A stretch of 52,457 bases of DNA from a bacterium (GTDB taxonomy: Bacteria; Desulfobacterota; DSWW01), in assembly GCA_015486285.1 (NCBI GenBank), contig WFRX01000443.1, positions 1-52,457 on the forward strand. The letters run 5' to 3'. Under the pieces are notes generated by a model, which saw nothing but the letters and a program-made list of their open reading frames with translations, made no database searches and was not told the origin of the DNA. The position numbers and the translations under genes are program-made. Below, piece after piece: positions 1 to 9,561 of this stretch; the first letter of the stretch is position 1; every line of letters begins with the position of its first letter.

Positions 1-179
1 ATCTTTTTTCATCGGCTGCACACATATTTGGATAGAATTATTCCCTATAACTGTAAAGAGTCCCCCTCGCGAAATCAAGCAAGATACGTTCCTCTATCGG
101 GGAATTGATTTATTCTCGGGTCCTGTGCGAAGGTATTGACCACACGTACGACGGAAGACAGAACCAGGGGGTGGATTCA

Positions 180-1676
180 ATGGACCCGGAACGTATACCC
201 GTTATCGTAGGCGTAGGCCAGATCGTCAACCGACCGAAGGATATGGGGGAAATCCTCGAGCCCGTGGACCTGATCGAGACGGCCGCCAGGAGGGCCGCGG
301 AGGACGGAAAGGCGGAAGGGGCGCTCACGAAGGTGGATCTGCTGGGCGTAGTCAACATCCTCTCCTGGGCCTACTCCGATCCGCCGGCCAGGGTGGCGGA
401 GAAGATCGGCGCCCGGCCGGGCATCCGGTGGTACACGGGCGTGGGGGCCTGCGGGCCGCAATGGATGCTCGGGGAAGCGGCGGACAAAATCGCCCGGGGG
501 GAGATCAAGGTCGCCCTCGTCTGCGGCGCCGAATCGTATGCCTCGAGGTCCACGGCCCGCAAATGCAACGAGCGCCCGCCCTGGAAGCGGGAATCCGGGA
601 CCTTGAATCTAGCCGGTGACACCCGCGCCGGCACCACGCCTATCGAAGAACGTCACGGCCTGATCGTTCCGGCCGATGTCTACGCCCTGTTCGAAAATGC
701 GCGCCGCTACGCGAAGAAGCAGTCCCTGGAGGAGCAGAGGCGGGAGATCGGCGAGCTGTATGCCGACATGAGCCGCGTGGCCGTTGAGAATCCGTATGCA
801 TGGTTCCTGCAGGAGCGCACCGTGGATGATTTCTGCACGGTCTCGGACCGGAACCGGATGATCGCCTTCCCTTACACCAAGTTGATGTGCTCGATGATCT
901 TTGTCGATCAGGGCGCCGCCGTGCTGATGATGAGCCTGGCCGAAGCGAGGCGGCAAAAGGTCCCGGAAGAAAAATACGTGTTCCCTGTCGGTTACGGGGA
1001 GGCCTGGGACCTCTGGTTCGTCACCCACCGCAGGAACCTCCACGACTCCCCTTGCGCAAAGGCCGCCGTGGACATGGCCCTCGCCCAGGCGGGGACTCGC
1101 TTGAGCGATGTGGACTTCCTCGACTTCTACAGTTGTTTCCCTTGCGTGCCGCGTATCGTGCGGGATGCCCTGGAGCTCGATCCTGCCGACCCCAGACCCC
1201 TTACCGTGACCGGCGGCATGTCCAATTTCGGGGGGCCGGGAAACAACTACAGCCTCCACGCGGTCTGCCGCATGGCGGAAATCCTCAGGGAGCAGGTCGG
1301 CAAGACCGGGCTCGTCCAGTCCGTAAGCTGGTTCCTTCACAAGCACGCGGTCTGCCTGTACCGGAGCGGGCCCTGGCCGGAGGCGTGGAAGAGGGTGGAC
1401 AAAACGCCTTTCTTCAGGAAACTCGAGGCCCTCGAGGCGCCGGAGATCGTCGAGGCGCCGGAAGGCGAGGCCACCGTGGAATCGTACACCGTCGTTTACC
1501 AGGGAGGGGAGCCGGGGTACGGCTTCGTCATCGGCAGAACGCCGGAGGGGGCGAGGTTTCTCGCCCGGGTGGAGGACGATCCGGATACCCTGTCCGCCAT
1601 GACCCGCGAGGAAGTGATCGGCAGGAAAGGCAGGGTCCGGCCGTCACCGGCCGGCACCAACCTGTTTTCCTTCTAA
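180..1676 (+). CDS. Thiolase-like acetyl-CoA acetyltransferase (SCP-x type)
   Basis: A 498-residue thiolase-superfamily protein of the SCP-x-like acetyl-CoA acetyltransferase branch, probably acting on acyl-CoA esters in the cytoplasm. The N-terminus (IPVIVGVGQIVNRP) and the GEIKVALVCGAES strand are typical. The segment GVGACGPQW offers Cys91 as a possible acyl nucleophile, although many relatives lack a cysteine there. GGPGNNYSLHAVC around residue 350 matches the conserved Gly-rich/His block. I chose the ATG at 180, after a G-rich Shine-Dalgarno (gggggtgg). The frame stays open to 105, but that extension does not look like the family. The gene stands alone and is convergent with the TauE-type permease. 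The exact substrate is unknown; a non-catalytic thiolase-like role is possible. Confidence 0.85.
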   Translation: MDPERIPVIVGVGQIVNRPKDMGEILEPVDLIETAARRAAEDGKAEGALTKVDLLGVVNILSWAYSDPPARVAEKIGARPGIRWYTGVGACGPQWMLGEAADKIARGEIKVALVCGAESYASRSTARKCNERPPWKRESGTLNLAGDTRAGTTPIEERHGLIVPADVYALFENARRYAKKQSLEEQRREIGELYADMSRVAVENPYAWFLQERTVDDFCTVSDRNRMIAFPYTKLMCSMIFVDQGAAVLMMSLAEARRQKVPEEKYVFPVGYGEAWDLWFVTHRRNLHDSPCAKAAVDMALAQAGTRLSDVDFLDFYSCFPCVPRIVRDALELDPADPRPLTVTGGMSNFGGPGNNYSLHAVCRMAEILREQVGKTGLVQSVSWFLHKHAVCLYRSGPWPEAWKRVDKTPFFRKLEALEAPEIVEAPEGEATVESYTVVYQGGEPGYGFVIGRTPEGARFLARVEDDPDTLSAMTREEVIGRKGRVRPSPAGTNLFSF

Positions 1677-1787
1677 CAAGACGGGCGGTCGCAACCGCGG
1701 ACCCCAACCGGCACGCAGCGGGCGGCTTCCTGCGGGGCAAGCCTCTGACAAATGCAGAAAACGCGTGTCCCGCGATCGAATACGGTA

Positions 1788-2597
1788 TTATCCGTACAAT
1801 TTGTATAGTGTGTCCAGCGCAATAACCAGTAGCAGTACGGCAAAAATATGCTGGAGCAGGCCCTTGTCCATGGCATTACCGACCTTGACGCCCATGGGCG
1901 CGCCGATAAAGGTCATGGGCATCATGCAGAGAAACACCAGGGTATCCACATAGCCCACAGCATAGGGCGGTCTGCCCGGCACACCGAGACCGTGATAGAC
2001 AAATCCTGCTATACCTATGCCGCTTACGATGGGCGCGGTCGCTGATGCAATTGCGATGGCCTTTTCGAGAGGCATGCCCATTGCCCTTAGGGAGGGAACG
2101 GAAAAGGTGCTCCCTCCGGTGCCGGTGAGAATCGACAGCATGCCGATGGCCACCGAGACCAGAAGTTTAGGCAGCCCTTGTGGTTCATGACCGGAATCAT
2201 TGTCAGATTCCCTGGAAGAAAAAAGGAAGCACATGGAAAACAGCAGGAAGAAGGCAAACAGCAATTTGAGCTCCCTGGCGGAAATATGCGGCAGAATCAG
2301 CAGGCCCAAGAAAACACCCGCCGCGATGCCAAGCGCCCACGTTCGATAAAAACGCATATTGAGATTCCCGAGCTTATACTGCTTAAGGGAAGATGCCAGG
2401 GCGGTCGGGCCCAGCATCGCTACGGAGGTGCCCAGCGCCACGTGCATCAGGATTGCTTCCCTCACGCCTATCAACGGAAACACATAGATGAAAGTCGGCA
2501 CTAAGATAATCCCGCCACCAATACCGAACAGTCCCCCGGCAAATCCGACCGTCAGACCAAGCGAAAGAAACAGAAGAATCAGTTCCGTCAGTTCCAT
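1788..2597 (-). CDS. TauE/SafE (DUF81) family membrane permease
   Basis: A 269-residue polytopic inner-membrane protein of the TauE/SafE family, whose studied members export or import sulfite, sulfoacetate or related organic anions. The N-terminal glycine-rich signature GGLFGIGGGIILVP lies in the first membrane segment. A second, related half carries GTGGSTFSVPSL, giving the internal duplication typical of the family, with about eight hydrophobic segments. The ATG at 2597 follows a strong ribosome site (aggaggctgagat). It is a single gene, convergent with the thiolase gene. In a sulfur-metabolising anaerobe an organosulfur substrate is plausible, but nothing in the sequence fixes it. Confidence 0.88.
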   Translation of the reverse strand: MELTELILLFLSLGLTVGFAGGLFGIGGGIILVPTFIYVFPLIGVREAILMHVALGTSVAMLGPTALASSLKQYKLGNLNMRFYRTWALGIAAGVFLGLLILPHISARELKLLFAFFLLFSMCFLFSSRESDNDSGHEPQGLPKLLVSVAIGMLSILTGTGGSTFSVPSLRAMGMPLEKAIAIASATAPIVSGIGIAGFVYHGLGVPGRPPYAVGYVDTLVFLCMMPMTFIGAPMGVKVGNAMDKGLLQHIFAVLLLVIALDTLYKLYG

Positions 2598-2818
2598 ATC
2601 TCAGCCTCCTATCTTCAGTGCAGGCCCGTGCTGACCGAACATATCCCAGAGATTTCAGGGATTCAAGGAGGGCTCCCCACGCTGATGAGGAAGGGATCGG
2701 GCGCCTTTCTCCTTTGACCTTTCATCTTTCCCCTTCTATAATGCCGGATTCATAGATTCATATGCCGGCCTGACCGCAAGTCGCAGGCAGAACCTTTCAG
2801 ACCAGGGAATCCGACAGC

Positions 2819-3364
2819 ATGTACGTCCCCCGGATGATGTTCCTGACCAAAGGGGTCGGGCGACACAAGGAAAAACTCGCAAGCATGGAGCTGGCCCTCC
2901 GGGGAGCGGGGATCGCTCCATTCAATCTCATCAAGGTGTCGAGCATTTATCCGCCGGGCTGCAAGATCGTCTCCCGCGCCAGGGCCTTGAAGATCCTGAA
3001 ACCGGGACAGGTGGTGCACACGGTCATGAGCGAGGCAGCCACCAGGGAGCCGCACCGCTTGATCTCGGCCTCGGTCGGCATCGCCGTCCCCAAGGACCGG
3101 GAGCAATACGGCTATCTCTCCGAACACCACGCCTTTGGTCAGACCGGAGAGGTCGCCGGGGAGTACGCCGAGGACCTGGCCGCATGGATGCTGGCGACGA
3201 TCCTGGGCGTGGACTTCGACCCGGATCTCAACTACGACGAGAAGAAGGAAATCTGGCGTATCAGCGACAAGATCATACGAACCCGAAACGTTACGCAGTC
3301 GGCGATCGGGAACAAGGCAGGGATCTGGACGACTTGCGTGGCCGCCGCCGTCCTGATCCCCTGA
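2819..3364 (+). CDS. pdaD: Pyruvoyl-dependent arginine decarboxylase
   Basis: A 181-residue protein matching the PvlArgDC family, which decarboxylates arginine to agmatine using a self-generated pyruvoyl group. The maturation site is visible as KVSSIYPPG, so self-cleavage is expected between Ser41 and Ser42, with Ser42 becoming the pyruvoyl of the larger subunit. The length and the downstream blocks (SASVGIAVPKD, YLSEHHAFGQTGE) fit the family. The ATG at 2819 follows an agggaatc ribosome site. A DUF3786 gene follows about 75 bases later on the same strand. Agmatine would feed polyamine synthesis; no other polyamine gene is in view. Confidence 0.92.
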   Translation: MYVPRMMFLTKGVGRHKEKLASMELALRGAGIAPFNLIKVSSIYPPGCKIVSRARALKILKPGQVVHTVMSEAATREPHRLISASVGIAVPKDREQYGYLSEHHAFGQTGEVAGEYAEDLAAWMLATILGVDFDPDLNYDEKKEIWRISDKIIRTRNVTQSAIGNKAGIWTTCVAAAVLIP

Positions 3365-3438
3365 ATATTTCGCAGAGTCGGACCCCTCCCTCATCGCCCG
3401 CCCCTCCCAGCGCCTCGGGACTTCGGGACGAGGAGACC

Positions 3439-4275
3439 ATGAAGCCGGTCAGCGCTATCGAGCTCTTCAAGGCAACCCCTGGAACGAACTGCAAGGAGTG
3501 TGGATTCCCGACCTGCCTCGCCTTTGCAACCCGTGTCATCGTAGAGAAGAAGCCCCTGGAGAGCTGCCCGTACCTGAGCGAAGAGACCCGAAAGGCGCTG
3601 GGCAAGAGAATCCACAGGCAGCAGAGCGACGGCGTGTACGTGAAGCGAGACCTCTACAAGATCACGGCGGACCATATCCGCGAACGGCTGGCCGCGCACG
3701 ACTTCCGCGCCATAGCCGAGGGCCTCGGCGCTCAGTACGTGGAGGAGGGGGGCGAGCCCCATCTGCGCCTTGTCTACCTGAATCGGGAGTGTCTCTTGTC
3801 CAGGCGGGAAATCCGTATCGATGGAAGTCCGGCGGAGGATCACTGGGACAACATCCTTCTTTACAACTACGTCCATTTCTCGGGCAGCGAGCCGATCCAC
3901 GGGGAATGGATACCCATCGACAACATTCCGGGCCATATTCCAAAGAAGCCCGAACTCGAGCACGGATGCGAACAAAAGATCGCGGCCCATTTTGAGGGGA
4001 AGCCCGACCGCCTCGAACGAGCCGGCCGCGCCCTCGGGGCCGAAAAGGTCGAAGGCGCGTCCAATGCGGACGTCTCCCTGTCCTTCCTCCCGTTGCCCAA
4101 GATCCCTTTCTTCCTGCTCTTCTGGGACGCCGTACCGGAAGAGGGGTTCGAAGCGAGGTCCAAGGTGCTCTTCGACCGGTCCGTCACGAGTTATCTGGAC
4201 ATCGAATCCCTTGTCTTTCTGGCGGAAAAATTTGCCGATGCCCTGATCGGCCGGGATCACAAACACGGGCCTTGA
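3439..4275 (+). CDS. DUF3786 protein with N-terminal AcsC-like 4Fe-4S domain
   Basis: A 278-residue cytoplasmic protein. Residues 1-60 are a four-cysteine Fe-S module (Cys18, 21, 26, 43) with the block TNCKECGFPTCLAFA. Its spacing and wording are nearly the same as the N-terminus of the corrinoid Fe-S protein large subunit encoded at 28651-29988. The remainder (about 90-270) is a DUF3786 domain, also found alone at 27013-27648. I set the start at the ATG at 3439 (gaggag ribosome site); the in-frame extension to 3184 overlaps pdaD and is not protein-like. Function is unknown. A role with a corrinoid or Fe-S methyl-transfer protein is inferred from the shared module. iorA begins 47 bases downstream. 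Confidence 0.85.
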   Translation: MKPVSAIELFKATPGTNCKECGFPTCLAFATRVIVEKKPLESCPYLSEETRKALGKRIHRQQSDGVYVKRDLYKITADHIRERLAAHDFRAIAEGLGAQYVEEGGEPHLRLVYLNRECLLSRREIRIDGSPAEDHWDNILLYNYVHFSGSEPIHGEWIPIDNIPGHIPKKPELEHGCEQKIAAHFEGKPDRLERAGRALGAEKVEGASNADVSLSFLPLPKIPFFLLFWDAVPEEGFEARSKVLFDRSVTSYLDIESLVFLAEKFADALIGRDHKHGP

Positions 4276-4322
4276 TACCGGCGGCTGTTCGGCACAAGAC
4301 TCCAGCACGAGAATGGGAACCC

Positions 4323-6074
4323 ATGGAATCGACAATCACAAGGCTGCTTTCCGGAAACGAGGCCATCGCCTGGGGCGCTTACGACTTTGGTGTACAGGTG
4401 GCGTCCGCCTATCCGGGCACGCCCAGCACGGAAATCCTTGAAAACCTGGCACGCCTGGATGACGTGTACGCCGAGTGGGCCCCGAACGAGAAGGTGGCGT
4501 TGGAAGTGGCCGTCGGGGCCTCGCTCGGAGGCGTGCGAGCCCTTGCAAGCATGAAGCACGTCGGATTGAACGTAGCCGCGGATCCCTTCTTCACGGCCTC
4601 CTACATCGGCGTCAACGGAGGGCTCTTGATCGTAAGCGCGGACGATCCGGGCATGCACAGCTCCCAGAACGAACAGGACAACCGCCATTACGCGCTCGCC
4701 GCCAAGGTCCCGATGCTGGAACCCGCGGATTCCCAGGAGGCGTACGAATACGTCGGACGGGCCCTTGAAATCAGCGAACAGTACGATACGCCCGTGCTCC
4801 TCAGGGTCACGACAAGGGTTTCGCACGCAAAGGGCATCGTGAAGAGAACGGCCGGGAGGATCAAACATCGGAAGGAACAAGGCTTCGTGAAGAATCCTTC
4901 CAAGTTTGTCATGGTCCCCAATTACGCCCGGCGGCGGCACGATGCTGTGGAAGAGCGGTTGATTCGGCTCCAGGAACTCTCTGAAACGATCCCGATCAAC
5001 CGGATCGAATGGGGCCGTCGCGAGGTCGGGATCATCACGAGCGGCGTGGCCTACCAGTATGCCAGGGAAGCGCGCCCCCGGGCCTCTTTCCTGAAGCTGG
5101 GCCTGAGCCATCCCCTGCCGGAGGACCGGATACGAGAGTTTGCCCGGGGCGTGAAGCAGATCTTTGTGGTGGAGGAGCTGGATCCCTTTCTCGAGGATCG
5201 GATCAAGGCCTTGGGCATCCCGGCCATCGGGAAAGAGCGTCTCCCGATTTGCGGCGAACTCTCGCCGGAAACGGTGAAACACGGCCTGGACGGAAAGCAA
5301 CAGAGGAAGGCCGTATCCCCGGCAGAGGTTCCGCCAAGGCCGCCGGCCCTGTGCCCCGGCTGTCCCCACTCGGCCACGCTCTACACCATGAAGAAGCTCA
5401 AGCTCACCGTGATGGGCGACATCGGCTGTTATACCCTGGGCGTGGCGCCTCCCCTGGAGGCCATGGACTCCACCCTTTGCATGGGCGCCAGCGTCGGGAT
5501 GACCCACGGGTTGGACACGGCGCTGGAGACGGACCCTGCTTCGCGATGCGTGGCCGTGCTGGGAGACAGCACCTTCCTGCACAGCGGCATCGCGCCGCTC
5601 CTGAACATCGCATACAACCGGGGGACCTCGACCACGGTCATCCTCGACAATCGGACCACGGCCATGACCGGCTTTCAGGACCACGCCGCCACCGGCCGGA
5701 CCCTGCAGGGCGAGAAGGCGCCCGCGGTTGATTTCGAGGCCCTCGGCAAGGCCCTCGGGATCGATTCGGTCCGAACGGTCGATCCCTATGAAATGAAAGA
5801 GATGGAGCAAGTCCTGAAAGAAGAAGTGGAGGCGCGCCATTCTTCCCTGATCGTCGCCAGGAGGGAATGCCTGCTCCTGAAGCGCGGCACACGGAAGGCG
5901 CCCAAGACCGTCGATCCGGACAAATGCGTGGGGTGCAATCTCTGCCTGATGACGGGTTGTCCGGCCTTGAGCAGGACCCCGGACGGCAAGGCTCGAATCG
6001 ACAGCGCCATCTGCAGCGGATGCCCCATCTGCGGGCAGCTGTGCAAGTTCGACGCAATCAGCCATCTTACGTGA
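4323..6074 (+). CDS. iorA: Indolepyruvate:ferredoxin oxidoreductase, alpha subunit
   Basis: A 583-residue thiamine-diphosphate and Fe-S enzyme subunit. With IorB it oxidatively decarboxylates aryl-pyruvates (indolepyruvate, phenylpyruvate) to aryl-acetyl-CoA while reducing ferredoxin. The order is: pyrimidine-binding domain at the start (LLSGNEAIAWGAYD, AYPGTPSTEIL), a central TPP domain (CPGCPHSATLYT, GDIGCYTLG, LGDSTFLHSGI), and a C-terminal two-cluster ferredoxin domain (CVGCNLCLMTGCP at 535-547; CSGCPICGQLC at 564-574). The ATG at 4323 gives the normal N-terminus. iorB follows within about 20 bases and paaK next, forming one operon. Confidence 0.95.
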   Translation: MESTITRLLSGNEAIAWGAYDFGVQVASAYPGTPSTEILENLARLDDVYAEWAPNEKVALEVAVGASLGGVRALASMKHVGLNVAADPFFTASYIGVNGGLLIVSADDPGMHSSQNEQDNRHYALAAKVPMLEPADSQEAYEYVGRALEISEQYDTPVLLRVTTRVSHAKGIVKRTAGRIKHRKEQGFVKNPSKFVMVPNYARRRHDAVEERLIRLQELSETIPINRIEWGRREVGIITSGVAYQYAREARPRASFLKLGLSHPLPEDRIREFARGVKQIFVVEELDPFLEDRIKALGIPAIGKERLPICGELSPETVKHGLDGKQQRKAVSPAEVPPRPPALCPGCPHSATLYTMKKLKLTVMGDIGCYTLGVAPPLEAMDSTLCMGASVGMTHGLDTALETDPASRCVAVLGDSTFLHSGIAPLLNIAYNRGTSTTVILDNRTTAMTGFQDHAATGRTLQGEKAPAVDFEALGKALGIDSVRTVDPYEMKEMEQVLKEEVEARHSSLIVARRECLLLKRGTRKAPKTVDPDKCVGCNLCLMTGCPALSRTPDGKARIDSAICSGCPICGQLCKFDAISHLT

Positions 6075-6094
6075 GATCGGGAGAGGCCCAAGCA

Positions 6095-6667
6095 TTGAAG
6101 AGACACGATATCTTTCTCGCCGGTGTGGGGGGGCAGGGAATCCTCCTGGCAGGAGAAATCCTTTGCCTCGCATTCATGGAGGCGGGACTCGACGTGAAGA
6201 AGAGCGAGGTCCACGGAATGGCCCAACGAGGGGGCTCGGTTACCAGCCACGTACGTTGCGGGCGCCAGGTCTTCTCGCCGCTCATCCCGGAAGGCGGGGC
6301 GGACATCCTGATCGGCTTCGAGGCCTTGGAGGCCCTTCGCTGGAGCCATTTCTTGAAGGAGGACGGCATCCTGCTGGTCAACAGGCAGAAGATCAACCCC
6401 ACAACGGTGACGTCCGGCAGGATGGAGTATCCGAGCCGGATTTATGATGCGCTCAAGAAGAGACATCCCGGCATGCGAATCGTGGACGGCTTGAAGCTCG
6501 CCCGCAGGGCCGGCGACGGGCGAACCGTCAACAGCGTGCTTGTGGGGGCCGTTTCCCGCGAGACGGAAATCCCCGAGGAGACATGGAAGAGGGCGATCTC
6601 GAAAAGAATTCCGGAAAAGCTCGTGCCCGTCAACCTGCATGCCTTTGAACTCGGCCGGGGCCGCTGA
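6095..6667 (+). CDS. iorB: Indolepyruvate:ferredoxin oxidoreductase, beta subunit
   Basis: A 190-residue gamma-type 2-oxoacid:ferredoxin oxidoreductase subunit, partner of IorA. The signature near the start, DIFLAGVGGQGILLAGEILC, and SEVHGMAQRGGSVTSHVR are diagnostic. I chose the TTG at 6095 because gggagagg lies nine bases before it. A GTG at 6071 in the same frame overlaps the iorA stop but has no ribosome site. The gene sits between iorA and paaK with short spacers, so co-transcription is very likely. Confidence 0.93.
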   Translation: MKRHDIFLAGVGGQGILLAGEILCLAFMEAGLDVKKSEVHGMAQRGGSVTSHVRCGRQVFSPLIPEGGADILIGFEALEALRWSHFLKEDGILLVNRQKINPTTVTSGRMEYPSRIYDALKKRHPGMRIVDGLKLARRAGDGRTVNSVLVGAVSRETEIPEETWKRAISKRIPEKLVPVNLHAFELGRGR

Positions 6668-6685
6668 GACGGAGGAGGCGCCGCG

Positions 6686-7984
6686 TTGTACTGGAACGAA
6701 GCATCCGAGTGCCGCAGCCGGGACGAACTGGAGGCGTTGCAGCTCGCGAGGCTGCAAGGGCTGGTCGAGAGGGTGTACCGGCAGGTGCCCTTTTACCGCG
6801 AGAAGCTGGAACAGGCCGCTGTAAGGCCTGAAGACATCCGCAGCCTCGAGGACCTCCGAAAGATCCCGTTTACCACCAAGGCCGACCTCCGCGACAACTA
6901 CCCCTTCGGCCTCTTCGCCGTACCGATGGACCAAATCATCCGGCTCCATGCCTCGACCGGAACGACAGGCAAGCCCACCGTTGTCGGTTATACCCGGAAC
7001 GACATCGAAATCTGGTCGGAGGTCATGGCTCGCACACTGGTGTCGGCGGGTGCGCACAAGGGGGACATCATCCAAGTCGCGTACGGCTACGGTCTTTTCA
7101 CGGGAGGACTCGGCGTCCATTACGGCGCCGAGAAGATCGGCGCGGCCGTCGTACCGGTCTCGACAGGAAACACGAGCCGGCAGATCACCCTCCTCCAGGA
7201 CTTCGGCACGACGGTCCTGTGTTCGACCCCTTCCTATGCCCTCTACCTGGCCGAGGCGGCGGAGGAACGAGGGATTTCGCCCCGGGACCTCCCCCTGCGG
7301 GCAGGCGTGTTCGGCGCCGAGCCCTGGACGGAGGATCTGCGTCGGGAGATTGAGAAGAAGCTCCATGTATCCGCCATCGACATCTACGGACTGAGTGAAA
7401 TCATCGGCCCCGGCGTGGCCGCCGAATGCGAGGCAAAGGACGGCCTCCACATCATGGAGGACCATTTCCTGCCCGAGATCGTCGATCCGGAAACCGGCGA
7501 GCCCCTCGGCGAGGACCGCGCCGGAGAACTCGTGATCACGACCCTGACCAAGGAGGGGATCCCCCTGCTGCGGTACCGCGTCCGGGACATCACCCGGCTG
7601 ACCCGGGCCCGGTGCCGCTGCGGCAGGACCACGGCTCGCATGGAACGCGTCACCGGCCGATCGGATGACATGCTGATCGTCCGGGGCGTGAACGTTTTCC
7701 CTTCCCAGATCGAGAGCGCCCTGCTCAGGATCCCCGAAGCAGCGCCCCATTACCTGATCTACGTGGACCGGGTAAAGGCCCTGGACAGGCTGGAGATCCA
7801 TGTAGAAGTCTCGGAAGAGATGTTCTCTGACGAGATTCGTGAACGGGCCGGAATCGAAAAACGGATCAAGGCGGAAGTGGAGAGCATCCTGGGGATCGCG
7901 GTAACGATCAAACTCGTGGAGCCGAAATCGATCACCCGAAGCGAGGGCAAAGCGGTGAGGGTGATCGACCGAAGAGAGGGATAG
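6686..7984 (+). CDS. paaK: Phenylacetate-CoA ligase family (AMP-forming)
   Basis: A 432-residue adenylate-forming ligase. The ATP-binding loop [12 protein letters not shown] (about 90-101), [11 protein letters not shown] and the C-terminal hinge and lysine region ([21 protein letters not shown]) match PaaK. It activates aryl acetates to their CoA esters. Placed directly after iorAB, it may instead run in reverse or interconvert the aryl-acetyl-CoA made by the oxidoreductase. The start is TTG 6686, six bases after a perfect ggaggagg. Convergent with the aminotransferase, whose stop is about 50 bases away. Confidence 0.93.
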   Translation: MYWNEASECRSRDELEALQLARLQGLVERVYRQVPFYREKLEQAAVRPEDIRSLEDLRKIPFTTKADLRDNYPFGLFAVPMDQIIRLHASTGTTGKPTVVGYTRNDIEIWSEVMARTLVSAGAHKGDIIQVAYGYGLFTGGLGVHYGAEKIGAAVVPVSTGNTSRQITLLQDFGTTVLCSTPSYALYLAEAAEERGISPRDLPLRAGVFGAEPWTEDLRREIEKKLHVSAIDIYGLSEIIGPGVAAECEAKDGLHIMEDHFLPEIVDPETGEPLGEDRAGELVITTLTKEGIPLLRYRVRDITRLTRARCRCGRTTARMERVTGRSDDMLIVRGVNVFPSQIESALLRIPEAAPHYLIYVDRVKALDRLEIHVEVSEEMFSDEIRERAGIEKRIKAEVESILGIAVTIKLVEPKSITRSEGKAVRVIDRREG

Positions 7985-8032
7985 GGGTCAGGCCCGATCG
8001 CCCATCGAAACGTTCACCGACCGCTCGCGCCT

Positions 8033-9244
8033 TTACGACCCACCCCTCGCCCGGTATGCCTCTTGCAGTTTGGCCGCCGCCCGGGAGAGAACCTCGTCGG
8101 TCTTGCAGAAGCAGAAGCGCACCAGGGTGCGGGCGAGTCCCTGGTGCGCTTCGGAATAGAAGGCACTGGGCGGTATGGCGCCCACACCCGCCTGTGTCGT
8201 GAGATATCTGCAGAATTCCGTGTCGCTCGCAAAGCCCCAGGATGCGCAGTCCGCAAGGATGAAGTAGGTGCCTTCGGGCACATAGGGCCGAAAACCGCTC
8301 TCTTCGAGGGCCCGCACCAGAAAATCCCTCTTTGCCTGATACATTTGTTGAAGCTCGGCGTAGTAATCCCGGGGCCCCGCCTCCTCGATCGCACAGGCCA
8401 CCGCCTCCTGAAGCGGGGCAGTCACCGCATAGGGTACCCACTGGTGCACCCTCCGAAGGGCCTCGGAAAGGGCCGGCGGCGCCACGGCCCAGCCGATCTT
8501 CCAGCCCGTGACCGAAAAGGTCTTGCCCGCACTGCCCAGGGTGACCGTACGCTCCCACATGCCCGGCAGGGAAGCAATACGGACATGTTCGAACCCGTCG
8601 AACACCATCCGGTCGTAGACCTCATCGCTCACAACGATCGCATCGTGGCGCACGCTCAGCTCGGCGATCTGCTCGAGTTCCTGCCTCGAAAAAACCTTGC
8701 CGGTCGGGTTCTGGGGGGTGTTCAGGAAGACAAGCTTGGTCCTTTCTGTAAAGGCCGCTTCCATCTCTGCGGCATCGAATACCCACCTGCCTCGCTCGTC
8801 CGGCCTGAGAGGGACATGCACACTCTTCGCCCCGCACAGCGCGATGTCCGCCGGGTAGGCATCGTAGAAGGGCTCGATCAGCAGGGCCTCGTCGCCGGGC
8901 TCCAGAAAGGCCTGGACGGCAATAAACAGACCCTCCGTGGCCCCCGTCGTCACGGTGATCTCGGAAAGGGGATCCAACTCCCGCCCGAACGCGCCGGAGA
9001 GTTCGCCCGCCAGGACCGTGACCAGGTGTGGGGCCCCAGCGCTTCGGGCGTACTGATTCCAGTCCTCGTAGAGCGCTCTGGCGGCCGCTTCTTTCAGGAA
9101 ATCCGGGCATGAAAAATCCGGGAAGCCCTGGCCCAGATTGACCGCCCCGTGTTGAATGGCGAGTTCGGTCATCTCTGCAAAGATGGTAGTCCCGAATCCC
9201 CGGATCCGCCCGGCCCAATGCCTCCGCGCTTCTTCTGGCGCCAT
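8033..9244 (-). CDS. PLP-dependent class I aminotransferase
   Basis: A 403-residue fold-type I aminotransferase similar to methionine/kynurenine/aromatic transaminases. Features include NLGQGFPDFSCPDFL near the start, TTGATEGLF, NTPQNPTGKVF, VSDEVYDRMVFDG and the PLP-lysine block LGSAGKTFSVTGWKIGWA. It would convert an amino acid to its 2-oxoacid; its position opposite iorAB-paaK suggests it could supply the arylpyruvate. The start is placed at ATG 9244. The open frame continues upstream to 9463, but that part translates the intergenic repeats and is not protein-like. The ribosome site is weak (gagcgagac), so the start is less certain than the gene. Confidence 0.9.
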   Translation of the reverse strand: MAPEEARRHWAGRIRGFGTTIFAEMTELAIQHGAVNLGQGFPDFSCPDFLKEAAARALYEDWNQYARSAGAPHLVTVLAGELSGAFGRELDPLSEITVTTGATEGLFIAVQAFLEPGDEALLIEPFYDAYPADIALCGAKSVHVPLRPDERGRWVFDAAEMEAAFTERTKLVFLNTPQNPTGKVFSRQELEQIAELSVRHDAIVVSDEVYDRMVFDGFEHVRIASLPGMWERTVTLGSAGKTFSVTGWKIGWAVAPPALSEALRRVHQWVPYAVTAPLQEAVACAIEEAGPRDYYAELQQMYQAKRDFLVRALEESGFRPYVPEGTYFILADCASWGFASDTEFCRYLTTQAGVGAIPPSAFYSEAHQGLARTLVRFCFCKTDEVLSRAAAKLQEAYRARGGS

Positions 9245-9323
9245 GTCTCGCTCGCTCTCCCGTTCTTGAATGCCGAGAAGAGCAATCCTACCAAACTCCC
9301 CGGGCGAAAAAAACCATGGGCAG

Positions 9324-9561
9324 CCCAAGCAAACCCAACCGCACCGGACGTCGGCCCGGGGGGCGGCGGCTGGGCCTCTCATGCGCAAGGGGGTTCCGAA
9401 TGAGGTTTGCGCAGGGCGACTTCGGGAGCGGGGGAGACGGAGCCCAAGCAAACCCAACCGCACCGGACGTCGGCCCGGGGGGCGGCGGCTAGGCCTCTCA
9501 TGCGCAAGGGGGTTCCGAATGAGGTTTGTGCAGGGCGACTTCGGGAGCGGGGGAGACGGAG
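9324..9561. repeat. 119-bp tandem direct repeat, two copies
   Basis: Copy 1 is 9324-9442 and copy 2 is 9443-9561, with only two differences by eye (g/a near the middle, c/t after ggtttg). A third copy begins at 9562 and breaks off after about ten bases. Each unit contains a G-rich region, the arm tgcgcaagggggttccg and a conserved core running from gggcgacttcg to ggagcccaa. The same core recurs at 18.4 and 39.9 kb. The last unit is closed by an inverted copy of its arm. Confidence 0.9.

Noticed and set aside
1..179. Searched the left end for a gene fragment or promoter.
   Set aside because: The region is AT-richer and may hold the thiolase promoter, but no box pair is convincing.
4257..7801. 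Two overlapping minus-strand frames of more than 600 codons opposite iorAB/paaK.
   Set aside because: Both are shadows of well-recognised plus-strand genes and have compositions typical of antisense frames.
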